Shown: piece after piece, positions 1 to 4,857 of the stretch
Layout: the number at the start of each line of letters is the position of its first letter
Position numbering within the stretch: position 1 is the first letter of the stretch
DNA from: Nevskiales bacterium
GTDB taxonomy: Bacteria; Pseudomonadota; Gammaproteobacteria; Nevskiales; Nevskiaceae
Reading direction: 5' to 3'
NCBI GenBank assembly: GCA_022616655.1
Contig: JAKEEJ010000135.1
Location: forward strand, 1 to 5,286
DNA: 5,286 nt
The notes under the pieces: model-generated
Databases searched by the model: none
Told to the model about the DNA's origin: nothing
What the model saw: only the letters and a program-made list of their open reading frames with translations
Translations under genes and position numbers: made by a program

Positions 1-6
1 GCCAAG

Positions 7-33
7 TTTTCGCATCCCGTCAAAGTGCGAAAA
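7..33. repeat. Perfect 8-bp inverted repeat, 11-nt loop
   Basis: The arms TTTTCGCA (7-14) and TGCGAAAA (26-33) are exact reverse complements around an 11-nt loop. It touches the next dyad (32-54). It may be a transcription terminator stem, a structure inside a mobile element, or chance. The arms are A/T-heavy at the base, which suits a bidirectional terminator only weakly. Confidence 0.45.
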
Positions 34-54
34 ACCCTTGTGCCATGCGGGTTT
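27..54 (-). terminator. Possible weak rho-independent terminator on the minus strand
   Basis: On the minus strand AAACCC (54-49), an 11-nt loop and GGGTTT (37-32) form a 6-bp stem. The final TTT of the stem runs on into two more T, giving five T in a row, then CGC. It lies about 97 nt past the prfC stop codon and is the only terminator-like structure I see downstream of prfC. The stem is short and the loop large, so it is a weak candidate. It could also belong to an unrelated element at the window edge. Confidence 0.25.
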
Positions 55-102
55 CAGCATGATTAAGGCCCGCGATTTACCCACACGACTTCACAATGAG
101 CC

Positions 103-150
103 AAATAATATATGGTGCCTTTCTAATACCAATATTGAATATCTACTTCT
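103..150. other. AT-rich island between prfC and the left-edge segment
   Basis: Only 12 of 48 bases are G or C, in sharp contrast to the GC-rich prfC beside it. It contains a small dyad, ATATT-g-AATAT (132-142). No gene, clear promoter or terminator can be assigned. AT-rich spacers of this kind are common insertion targets and may also be the 3' untranslated tail of prfC. Confidence 0.5.
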
Positions 151-1755
151 TCACGTTCTGTCTACACCATGTTCCCGGGTGTCCAAGAAACGGATATCCG
201 GGAAACGCTCCTGGGTCATCTGCAGATTGACGGCACTGGACGCTAGGTAAACGAGATCGCCGAAGTGATCACGCGCCAGTCGCGTGTCGTTCTTGTCCTG
301 AAAGTCCTTGAACTTCTTTTCGTCCTCGGCCGCGACCCAGCGCGCGCAGTGCACCGTGGCCGGCTCCAGGACCGTGTCCACGCCGTACTCGTCCTGGAGC
401 CGGAACTGCGTGACTTCGAACTGCAGTGGGCCGACCGCGCCGAGGATGATGTCGTTGTTCACCAGCGGACGGTACACCTGGGTTGCGCCCTCCTCACACA
501 ACTGGTCCAGCCCCTTATTGAGTTGCTTGGACTTCAGGGGGTCCTTGAGCACCACGCGGCGGAATAAATCGGGCGCAAAATTGGGAATGCCGGAATAGCG
601 AAGCTCCTCGCCTTCGCTGAAGGTATCGCCGATGGCGATGGTGCCGTAGTTGTGCAGGCCGATGATGTCGCCGGGCCAGGCTTCTTCGATCTGCTCGCGC
701 TCGGCGGCCATGAACGTCAGCGCGTTGGACACGCGCACCGCACCGCCCAGGCGCACGCTGTGCAGAGCCATGCCCTTGCGATACGCGCCCGAGCAGATCC
801 GCACAAAAGCCACGCGGTCACGGTGTTTGGGATCCATGTTGGCCTGAATCTTGAAACAGAAACCGGTGAATTTTTTGTGTTCGGGATGGATCGGATACGG
901 CTGTCCCTTGAACTCGGCAACACGTGGCAGCGGCGGCGGCGCCCATTCCACAAACGCATCAAGCAATTCACGGACGCCGAAGTTGTTGATGCCCGAACCG
1001 AAGAACACCGGGGTCAGTTTGGCCGCCCGGTATTGTTCGAGGCTGAAGCCGTCGCCGGCCATGCGCACCAGCTCAATTTCCTCGGACAACGTTTTATAGA
1101 CATGGCCGAAACGCTCTTCCAGGCCCGGCGAGTGCAGACCGTCAACGGTTTCGATCTCCGACACCCTCAGTTTCTCGCCGGAATAGAGGTAGAAGCGGTC
1201 CTCCAGCAGGTGGTACACCCCCTTGAAGTCGCGGCCCATGCCCAGCGACCAGGTTACCGGCGCGCATTTGATGTTGAGCACCCGCTCAATCTCGTCCAGC
1301 AGTTCCAGCGGCGGCCGGCCCTCGCGGTCCAGCTTGTTGATGAAGGTGACGATGGGCGTGTCGCGCAACCGGCACACCTCCATCAGTTTGACGGTGCGTG
1401 GCTCCACCCCCTTGGCCGCGTCAATCACCATCAGGGCCGAATCCACAGCGGTGAGCGTGCGGTACGTGTCCTCGGAAAAATCCTCGTGACCCGGCGTGTC
1501 GAGCAGGTTAACAATGCGACCGCGGTACGGGAACTGCATCACCGAGGTGGTGATGGAGATGCCGCGCTGCTGTTCCAGCGCCATCCAGTCCGAGGTCGCG
1601 TGGCGGCGGGCCTTGCGCCCTTTGACCGTGCCGGCCATCTGAATCGCGCCGCCGAACAGCAGCAGTTTCTCTGTGAGCGTGGTCTTGCCCGCGTCCGGAT
1701 GCGAAATGATGGCAAACGTGCGGCGTAACGCCGCCTGTTCGGCGATGGAATTCAT
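151..1755 (-). CDS. prfC: Peptide chain release factor 3 (RF3), GTPase
   Basis: RF3 is a cytoplasmic translational GTPase that removes RF1 or RF2 from the ribosome after peptide release. The 534-residue product compares with 529 in E. coli RF3. Seen in the sequence: the P-loop SHPDAGKTT at 18-26, an intact switch region with the [14 protein letters not shown] segment at about 64-77, DTPGHEDF at 86-93 (G3) and NKLD at 140-143 (G4). The EF-Tu-like domain II begins near KKFTGF (about 300) and includes the family segment [17 protein letters not shown]. The C-terminal RF3 domain contains the [11 protein letters not shown] and VGPLQFEV segments. The protein ends TREHGVDRT, a few residues past where E. 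coli RF3 ends. The ATG at 1755-1753 fits the family N-terminus; no good Shine-Dalgarno precedes it. It stands alone, divergent from the antiporter gene. All GTPase motifs are intact, so it should be functional. Confidence 0.98.
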   Translation of the reverse strand: MNSIAEQAALRRTFAIISHPDAGKTTLTEKLLLFGGAIQMAGTVKGRKARRHATSDWMALEQQRGISITTSVMQFPYRGRIVNLLDTPGHEDFSEDTYRTLTAVDSALMVIDAAKGVEPRTVKLMEVCRLRDTPIVTFINKLDREGRPPLELLDEIERVLNIKCAPVTWSLGMGRDFKGVYHLLEDRFYLYSGEKLRVSEIETVDGLHSPGLEERFGHVYKTLSEEIELVRMAGDGFSLEQYRAAKLTPVFFGSGINNFGVRELLDAFVEWAPPPLPRVAEFKGQPYPIHPEHKKFTGFCFKIQANMDPKHRDRVAFVRICSGAYRKGMALHSVRLGGAVRVSNALTFMAAEREQIEEAWPGDIIGLHNYGTIAIGDTFSEGEELRYSGIPNFAPDLFRRVVLKDPLKSKQLNKGLDQLCEEGATQVYRPLVNNDIILGAVGPLQFEVTQFRLQDEYGVDTVLEPATVHCARWVAAEDEKKFKDFQDKNDTRLARDHFGDLVYLASSAVNLQMTQERFPDIRFLDTREHGVDRT

Positions 1756-1782
1756 GAGAGTGGAAAGTCCGGCTGGGCGCGG

Positions 1783-1788
1783 ATTTTA
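1783..1788 (-). promoter_or_regulatory. Candidate prfC -10 element
   Basis: On the minus strand TAAAAT (1788-1783) matches the sigma-70 -10 consensus at five of six positions and would start transcription about 20 nt before the prfC ATG. No good -35 lies 16-18 bp upstream, so it may be weak or activator-dependent. It sits in the loop of a GGCGCG/CGCGCC inverted repeat (1776-1781 and 1794-1799). Confidence 0.3.
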
Positions 1789-1800
1789 ACGCACGCGCCG

Positions 1801-1811
1801 GTCATAATGAC
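1801..1811 (+). promoter_or_regulatory. Candidate antiporter -10 inside an 11-bp dyad
   Basis: CATAAT (1803-1808) matches five of six -10 positions and would place the start near 1815, leaving a short leader that contains the ribosome binding site. The hexamer lies inside GTCAT-A-ATGAC (1801-1811), a perfect dyad that could be an operator. No clear -35 is seen. The prfC -10 candidate is only about 20 bp away, so the two divergent promoters would overlap. Confidence 0.3.
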
Positions 1812-1820
1812 GATCCATTC

Positions 1821-1825
1821 AGGAG
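1821..1825 (+). promoter_or_regulatory. Shine-Dalgarno AGGAG of the antiporter gene
   Basis: AGGAG ends 7 nt before the ATG at 1833, which is good spacing and supports this start over the internal ones. Confidence 0.8.
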
Positions 1826-1832
1826 TCTTCAA

Positions 1833-3563
1833 ATGGTGGACTTCGGCCAGACCGTAACGCTGGTGATCGCGGCGCTCGTTCTGATCAGCATCCTGAGCAG
1901 CGTGCTGTCGTTCCGGCTGGGTGCCCCCCTGTTGCTGGTATTTCTGCTCGTCGGTCTGTTGGCCGGCGAAGACGGCTTTGGCCGCATCCACTTTAATAAT
2001 GCGCCGGTGGCCTACCTGGTCGGCTCACTGGCGCTGGCCGTTATCCTGTTCGACAGCGGTTTTGCCACTCCGTTGCGCAGCTTCCGTTTCGCCGCGGCGC
2101 CGGCGGCGGCTCTGGCCACGCTGGGCGTGATCCTGACGTCTGCCATCGTGGGTGTCGTCGCGCACGAACTGCTGCCGCTGAACTGGATCGAAAGTCTGCT
2201 GCTGGGCGCCACCGTCGGGTCCACCGACGCGGCGGCGGTGTTCTTCCTGCTGCGTAGCGGTGGCATCCGCATCAAGGAGCGCGTGCGCTCGGTTCTGGAA
2301 ATCGAATCGGGCAGCAACGATCCCGTCGCGATTTTCCTCACACTGACCCTGTTGACCCTGATCCCGCTGGCGCAACCGCTCGACGGTTTCGGCACGTCGC
2401 TGCTGTTCAGTCTGTTACAGCAATTCGGGCTGGGCGGCATCCTGGGGCTGGCGGGCGGCTGGGCGGTGGTGCGGCTGATCAACGCCTTCAACATTGACAC
2501 CGCGCTCTATCCGCTGGTCGCACTGTCGGCCGCACTGTGCATTTTCGAAAGTACTAATCTTGCCGGTGGCAGCGGCTTTCTGGCGGTTTACCTTGCGGGC
2601 CTGTATGCCGGCAATCGGCCGCTCAAATCCAAGTATTCGCTGCGCCGGTTCCAGGCCGCCATCACCTGGCTGGCACAGATCCTGATGTTCCTCACGCTGG
2701 GCCTGTTTGCCACGCCTTCCCAGTTTCCGGCGGTGTTCGTACCGGCAGTGCTGCTGACCGTCGTGCTGACTTTTGTCGCGCGTCCTCTGGCCACCGTCAT
2801 CTGTCTCGCCCCGTTCGATCTGTCGGGGCGGGAGAAACTGTTTGTCTCCTGGGTTGGACTGCGCGGCGCCGTTTCCATCCTGCTCGCGATCCTGCCGCTG
2901 CTGGCGCAGATCGAGAATGCCGGGCTGATTTTCAACACCGTGTTTCTGATGGTGGTGTTCTCGCTGTTGCTCCAGGGCTGGACCATCCGGCCGGTGGCGC
3001 GCCGCCTCCGCCTGGTGGTATCTGAACACGGTGGGCTGATTGACCGTCTGGACCTTGAACTGCCCGGCCGGTCCACGCACGAGCTGGTGTGCTATCGCAT
3101 CAGCACGTCCAGTCCGGTACTGCTGGGCATCCCCATCCCACGTTGGGCACGACCGTCGCTGGTGATGCGCGATGACGAATCCCTCCGCCCACATCAGGCC
3201 GGCAACCTGCGCCCGGGCGATCTGGTCTACCTGTTCTGTACCGAAAAGCACGTCAAACTGCTGGACCGGATCTATGCCGGCAGCCCGCCCGGTGCGGACG
3301 AGCGCGAGTTTCTCGGCGATTTCTCACTGCCGCCGGACGCGACGGTGGACACCCTGGCCCAGCGTTACGGCCTGCCGGTACCTCCTGATCTGCGCGGCTG
3401 CACTCTCCAGGAGGCATTCGGCCTGCGGTTGCGCGGGCGCGCTGAGCTGGGCGACCGTCTGCCGCTGGGGCCGTTCGAGATGATCGTGCGCGACATCAAC
3501 AGCGAGGGCGACATTGTCGAGGTGGGTTTACTGCTCGACAATCCCGACGCCGCGGGACGTTGA
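1833..3563 (+). CDS. nhaP2: K+/H+ antiporter, CvrA/NhaP2 type (CPA1)
   Basis: This is an inner-membrane cation/proton antiporter of the CPA1 family, expected to export K+ (and possibly Na+) for protons in volume and pH control. Its 576 residues are close to E. coli CvrA (578). Residues 1 to about 390 are a string of hydrophobic helices of the Na+/H+ exchanger fold. T131-D132 and N162-D163 (in ESGSNDPVAIF) are the expected ion-site motifs, and GLRGAVSI is at 342-349. The cytoplasmic tail has a TrkA-C-like domain (about 405-480, with LRPGDLVYLF at 459-468) and then a CorC/HlyC-type associated domain (about 493-572, GDFSLPPDATV through EVGLLLDN). This order is diagnostic for CvrA/NhaP2. The ATG at 1833 has AGGAG at 1821-1825, 7 nt upstream. 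The true ion preference cannot be read from sequence. The gene is also known as cvrA. Confidence 0.95.
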   Translation: MVDFGQTVTLVIAALVLISILSSVLSFRLGAPLLLVFLLVGLLAGEDGFGRIHFNNAPVAYLVGSLALAVILFDSGFATPLRSFRFAAAPAAALATLGVILTSAIVGVVAHELLPLNWIESLLLGATVGSTDAAAVFFLLRSGGIRIKERVRSVLEIESGSNDPVAIFLTLTLLTLIPLAQPLDGFGTSLLFSLLQQFGLGGILGLAGGWAVVRLINAFNIDTALYPLVALSAALCIFESTNLAGGSGFLAVYLAGLYAGNRPLKSKYSLRRFQAAITWLAQILMFLTLGLFATPSQFPAVFVPAVLLTVVLTFVARPLATVICLAPFDLSGREKLFVSWVGLRGAVSILLAILPLLAQIENAGLIFNTVFLMVVFSLLLQGWTIRPVARRLRLVVSEHGGLIDRLDLELPGRSTHELVCYRISTSSPVLLGIPIPRWARPSLVMRDDESLRPHQAGNLRPGDLVYLFCTEKHVKLLDRIYAGSPPGADEREFLGDFSLPPDATVDTLAQRYGLPVPPDLRGCTLQEAFGLRLRGRAELGDRLPLGPFEMIVRDINSEGDIVEVGLLLDNPDAAGR

Positions 3564-3573
3564 AGGGTCCCGC
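3552..3573 (+). terminator. GC-rich stem-loop spanning the antiporter stop codon
   Basis: GCGGGAC (3552-3558) and GTCCCGC (3567-3573) are perfect 7-bp arms around an 8-nt loop that contains the TGA stop (3561-3563). No T-run follows on either strand, so it is not a classical intrinsic terminator. It may stabilise the 3' end or help stop convergent transcription. A second, looser pair, GCGCAC (3589-3594) and GTGCGC (3609-3614), follows in the same 75-bp convergent gap. Confidence 0.3.
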
Positions 3574-3638
3574 ATCGCGCACGTGCAAGCGCACCCGCAG
3601 CGCCGTCAGTGCGCACAAAGACTCGCGGCGCAGAGAAA

Positions 3639-4142
3639 TCATGCAGCCGCATCGCGATGGATGCGCAACAGCTCGTCCGCCAGCTCCCGCGAATCGAAAC
3701 ACTCATCGTCCAAAGCGACCAGCCGCTTGATGCGCGCTTCCAGTCGCTCGTAGGCCCCCTGAAACGCCTGCCGTTGTTCGGCCTCCGAACCGCGTACGCG
3801 CGCCGGGTCGGGCAGGCCCCAATGCACCTGCACGGGTACGCCGGACCAGACTGGACAAACCTCGTTCGCCGCCGCGTCGCACACCGTGATGACCAGATCC
3901 ATGGCGGGAGAATCCGGCCGGCTGAACTCGTCCCAGCTCTTGCTGCGCAGGTCCGCCGTCGGCAGACCGTGCTGCTCCAGCAGCGTCAGCGCCAGAGGAT
4001 GGACGGCACCGCGCGGATGGCTGCCGGCCGAGAAGGCATGAAAACGTCCCCGGCCCAGATGATTGAGCAGTGCCTCACCCATGATGGAGCGCACGGAGTT
4101 GCCGGTGCACAGCACCAACACGTGACAGGGGCGTTTAGACAT
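3639..4142 (-). CDS. arsC: Arsenate reductase, low-molecular-weight phosphatase type
   Basis: ArsC reduces arsenate to arsenite in the cytoplasm, normally with electrons from thioredoxin in this fold type. The 167-residue protein has the phosphatase-type active loop C12-T-G-N-S-V-R18-S near its N-terminus, a cysteine pair C88 and C96 (VCDAAANEVCP), and HWGLPDPA at 107-114 with D112 in the position of the catalytic acid. The three cysteines and the HWG.PDPA segment separate it from ordinary low-molecular-weight tyrosine phosphatases. The C-terminal helix region (about 118-165) is typical. The ATG at 4142-4140 gives the standard N-terminus; no Shine-Dalgarno is seen before it. No arsR, arsB or acr3 is in the window, so its arsenic role rests on homology. 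It lies 55 bp downstream of msrA on the same strand and converges on the antiporter gene. An arsenic-independent phosphatase role is unlikely. Confidence 0.93.
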   Translation of the reverse strand: MSKRPCHVLVLCTGNSVRSIMGEALLNHLGRGRFHAFSAGSHPRGAVHPLALTLLEQHGLPTADLRSKSWDEFSRPDSPAMDLVITVCDAAANEVCPVWSGVPVQVHWGLPDPARVRGSEAEQRQAFQGAYERLEARIKRLVALDDECFDSRELADELLRIHRDAAA

Positions 4143-4148
4143 CGCCGC

Positions 4149-4160
4149 TATCTATAGATA
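4149..4160. repeat. Perfect 12-bp palindrome upstream of arsC
   Basis: TATCTATAGATA is an exact palindrome ending 7 bp before the arsC start codon. On the minus strand it holds TATAGA (4156-4151), four of six positions of a -10 element, with a weak TTCTGA 16 bp upstream. It may therefore be a promoter core, an operator or both. Confidence 0.45.
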
Positions 4161-4165
4161 ATGTT

Positions 4166-4185
4166 TGTGACATCAGAATGTCACA
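4166..4185. repeat. Perfect 8-bp inverted repeat between msrA and arsC
   Basis: The arms TGTGACAT (4166-4173) and ATGTCACA (4178-4185) are exact reverse complements around the 4-nt loop CAGA. No T-run follows on the minus strand, so it is not a good terminator for msrA. It may be an operator for arsC, or an RNA processing or stabilising hairpin in an msrA-arsC transcript. On the minus strand it includes GTGACA (4184-4179), five of six positions of a -35. Confidence 0.5.
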
Positions 4186-4197
4186 CGCCAGCAGGGA

Positions 4198-4686
4198 TCA
4201 GATTGCGCACCCATGTCCGCCCTGCTTTTCGATGTATTTCTGGTGGTACTCCTCGGCCGGCCAGAACGTCGGCGCGGGAATCAGTTCCGTGACGATGCCT
4301 CCGGCAAACGTATTTTTGTTGAGTTCGGCGATGATGCGCGCGGCCGAGGCTTTCTGTTCCGGCGTATGGAAAAAAATCGCTGAGCGGTACTGGCTGCCGA
4401 TGTCCGGGCCCTGGCGGTTGCGCGTGGTGGGATTGTGAATCTCGAAAAAGAAACGCACGAGCTGCTCGTAGCCGATCTGCGCCGGATCGAATTCCAGCTG
4501 TACCGCTTCGGCGTGCCCGGTACGGTCGGTACACACCTGCTCGTAGGTCGGATGTTCGATCCGTCCGCCCACATAACCCACCTGGGTGGTGATAACGCCC
4601 GGGAGCCGGCTGAACTTGTATTCAATCCCCCAGAAACAGCCGGCGGCAAAGGTCGCTTTCTCGGGCGTGACCCTGGACGTCTTCAC
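4198..4686 (-). CDS. msrA: Peptide methionine-S-sulfoxide reductase A
   Basis: MsrA reduces the S-form of methionine sulfoxide in oxidised proteins, usually using thioredoxin. The 162-residue product is of the short form; E. coli MsrA (212) is longer. Visible features: the catalytic GCFWG at 16-20 with C17, Y48 and the TGHAE segment at 56-60 with E60, and GPDIGSQYRSAIF from 93 with D95 and Y100. C160 near the C-terminus (GGHGCAI) is a likely resolving cysteine. The start is GTG at 4686-4684; the frame upstream reaches a TAA without an ATG, so GTG is forced. No clear Shine-Dalgarno precedes it and dyads crowd the leader. There is no signal peptide, so it is cytoplasmic. It is probably the first gene of a two-gene unit with arsC, and divergent from the repeat-protein gene. 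No MsrB domain is fused. Confidence 0.95.
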   Translation of the reverse strand: MKTSRVTPEKATFAAGCFWGIEYKFSRLPGVITTQVGYVGGRIEHPTYEQVCTDRTGHAEAVQLEFDPAQIGYEQLVRFFFEIHNPTTRNRQGPDIGSQYRSAIFFHTPEQKASAARIIAELNKNTFAGGIVTELIPAPTFWPAEEYHQKYIEKQGGHGCAI

Positions 4687-4687
4687 A

Positions 4688-4735
4688 GGTGCTGCACCGC
4701 GGTGACCGGACCGGAATCCGGAAGCACGATTGCTT
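4688..4735. repeat. Cluster of short dyads in the msrA leader
   Basis: Several perfect dyads crowd just upstream of the msrA GTG: GGTGC-T-GCACC (4688-4698), overlapping the 10-bp palindrome CACCGCGGTG (4695-4704), then CCGGA-A-TCCGG (4711-4721) and AAGCA-cgat-TGCTT (4722-4735). Some will be chance in GC-rich DNA. As a group they could fold the leader RNA or bind a regulator. The 171 bp from 4687 to 4857 hold no gene apart from a 10-codon mini-ORF (4829-4861). Confidence 0.3.
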
Positions 4736-4799
4736 TACTTTTCGGGATCGGGGTGTTCATATTCCGTTCAGGCATCAAGTGTAATTTGCACCGCGAGCG

Positions 4800-4817
4800 T
4801 AGCCGAAACCACGGCTA
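4800..4817. promoter_or_regulatory. TAGCCG/CGGCTA dyad, possible operator
   Basis: The arms TAGCCG (4800-4805) and CGGCTA (4812-4817) are exact reverse complements with a 6-nt spacer. The right arm overlaps the -10-like motif of the downstream repeat-protein gene, a position where a repressor could block transcription. The regulator is unknown. Confidence 0.3.
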
Positions 4818-4824
4818 TTCTAAA
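4814..4824 (+). promoter_or_regulatory. Candidate RpoS-like extended -10
   Basis: GCTATTCTAAA matches the stationary-phase sigma factor extended -10 (KCTAYRCTTAA) at nine of eleven positions. It would start transcription near 4828, about 30 nt before the repeat-protein ATG. No good -35 sits at normal spacing, which is tolerated by RpoS promoters. TTGCAC at 4786-4791 is too far away (24 bp). Confidence 0.35.
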
Positions 4825-4846
4825 TGCAATGACCTTTCAACCCTAC

Positions 4847-4852
4847 AGGAGA
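4847..4852 (+). promoter_or_regulatory. Shine-Dalgarno AGGAGA of the repeat-protein gene
   Basis: AGGAGA lies 5 nt before the ATG at 4858 and is followed by a run of five T. It is the best ribosome binding site in the window and fixes the start of a gene that runs off the edge. Confidence 0.85.
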
Positions 4853-4857
4853 TTTTT

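Larger units (their letters stand above)
1..102. other. Unassigned left edge, possible end of an insertion sequence
   Basis: No convincing gene is visible. G+C is about 52 % (53 of 102), below the neighbouring genes, and the segment stops against a 25 % G+C island. Read on the minus strand from 102 it begins GGCTCATTGTGAAGTCGTG, followed by GGGTAAATC. This resembles the general look of ISL3-type terminal inverted repeats as I remember them, but I have no second end to compare. If 102 is the end, an 8-bp target duplication would start at 103 (aaataata). A minus-strand frame is open from an ATG at 60 to the window edge (20 codons), and a plus-strand frame is open from 1 to a stop at 64-66. Either could be the tip of a gene outside the window, and neither is recognisable. 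Confidence in the mobile-element reading is low. Confidence 0.2.

Noticed and set aside
38..250. Plus-strand frame of 70 codons at the left edge
   Set aside because: It starts at TTG without a ribosome binding site, crosses the AT-rich island and runs into the end of prfC in antisense.
652..1728. Long plus-strand open frame of 358 codons opposite prfC
   Set aside because: It is fully antisense to a clear prfC. Its His/Arg/Gln-rich product shows no motif and is typical of shadow frames in GC-rich DNA.
2415..3251. Minus-strand open frame of 278 codons opposite the antiporter
   Set aside because: It lies within the antiporter gene. Its Gln/Arg-rich composition is an antisense artefact with no recognisable domain.
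4166..4185. CRP-like site TGTGA...TCACA
   Set aside because: The half-sites match but the spacer is 10 bp. CRP sites have 6 bp, so the spacing is wrong.
4722..4740. Intrinsic terminator in the msrA/repeat-protein gap
   Set aside because: The AAGCA/TGCTT stem is only 5 bp, the T-rich stretch after it is interrupted, and no gene transcribes into it from the left.
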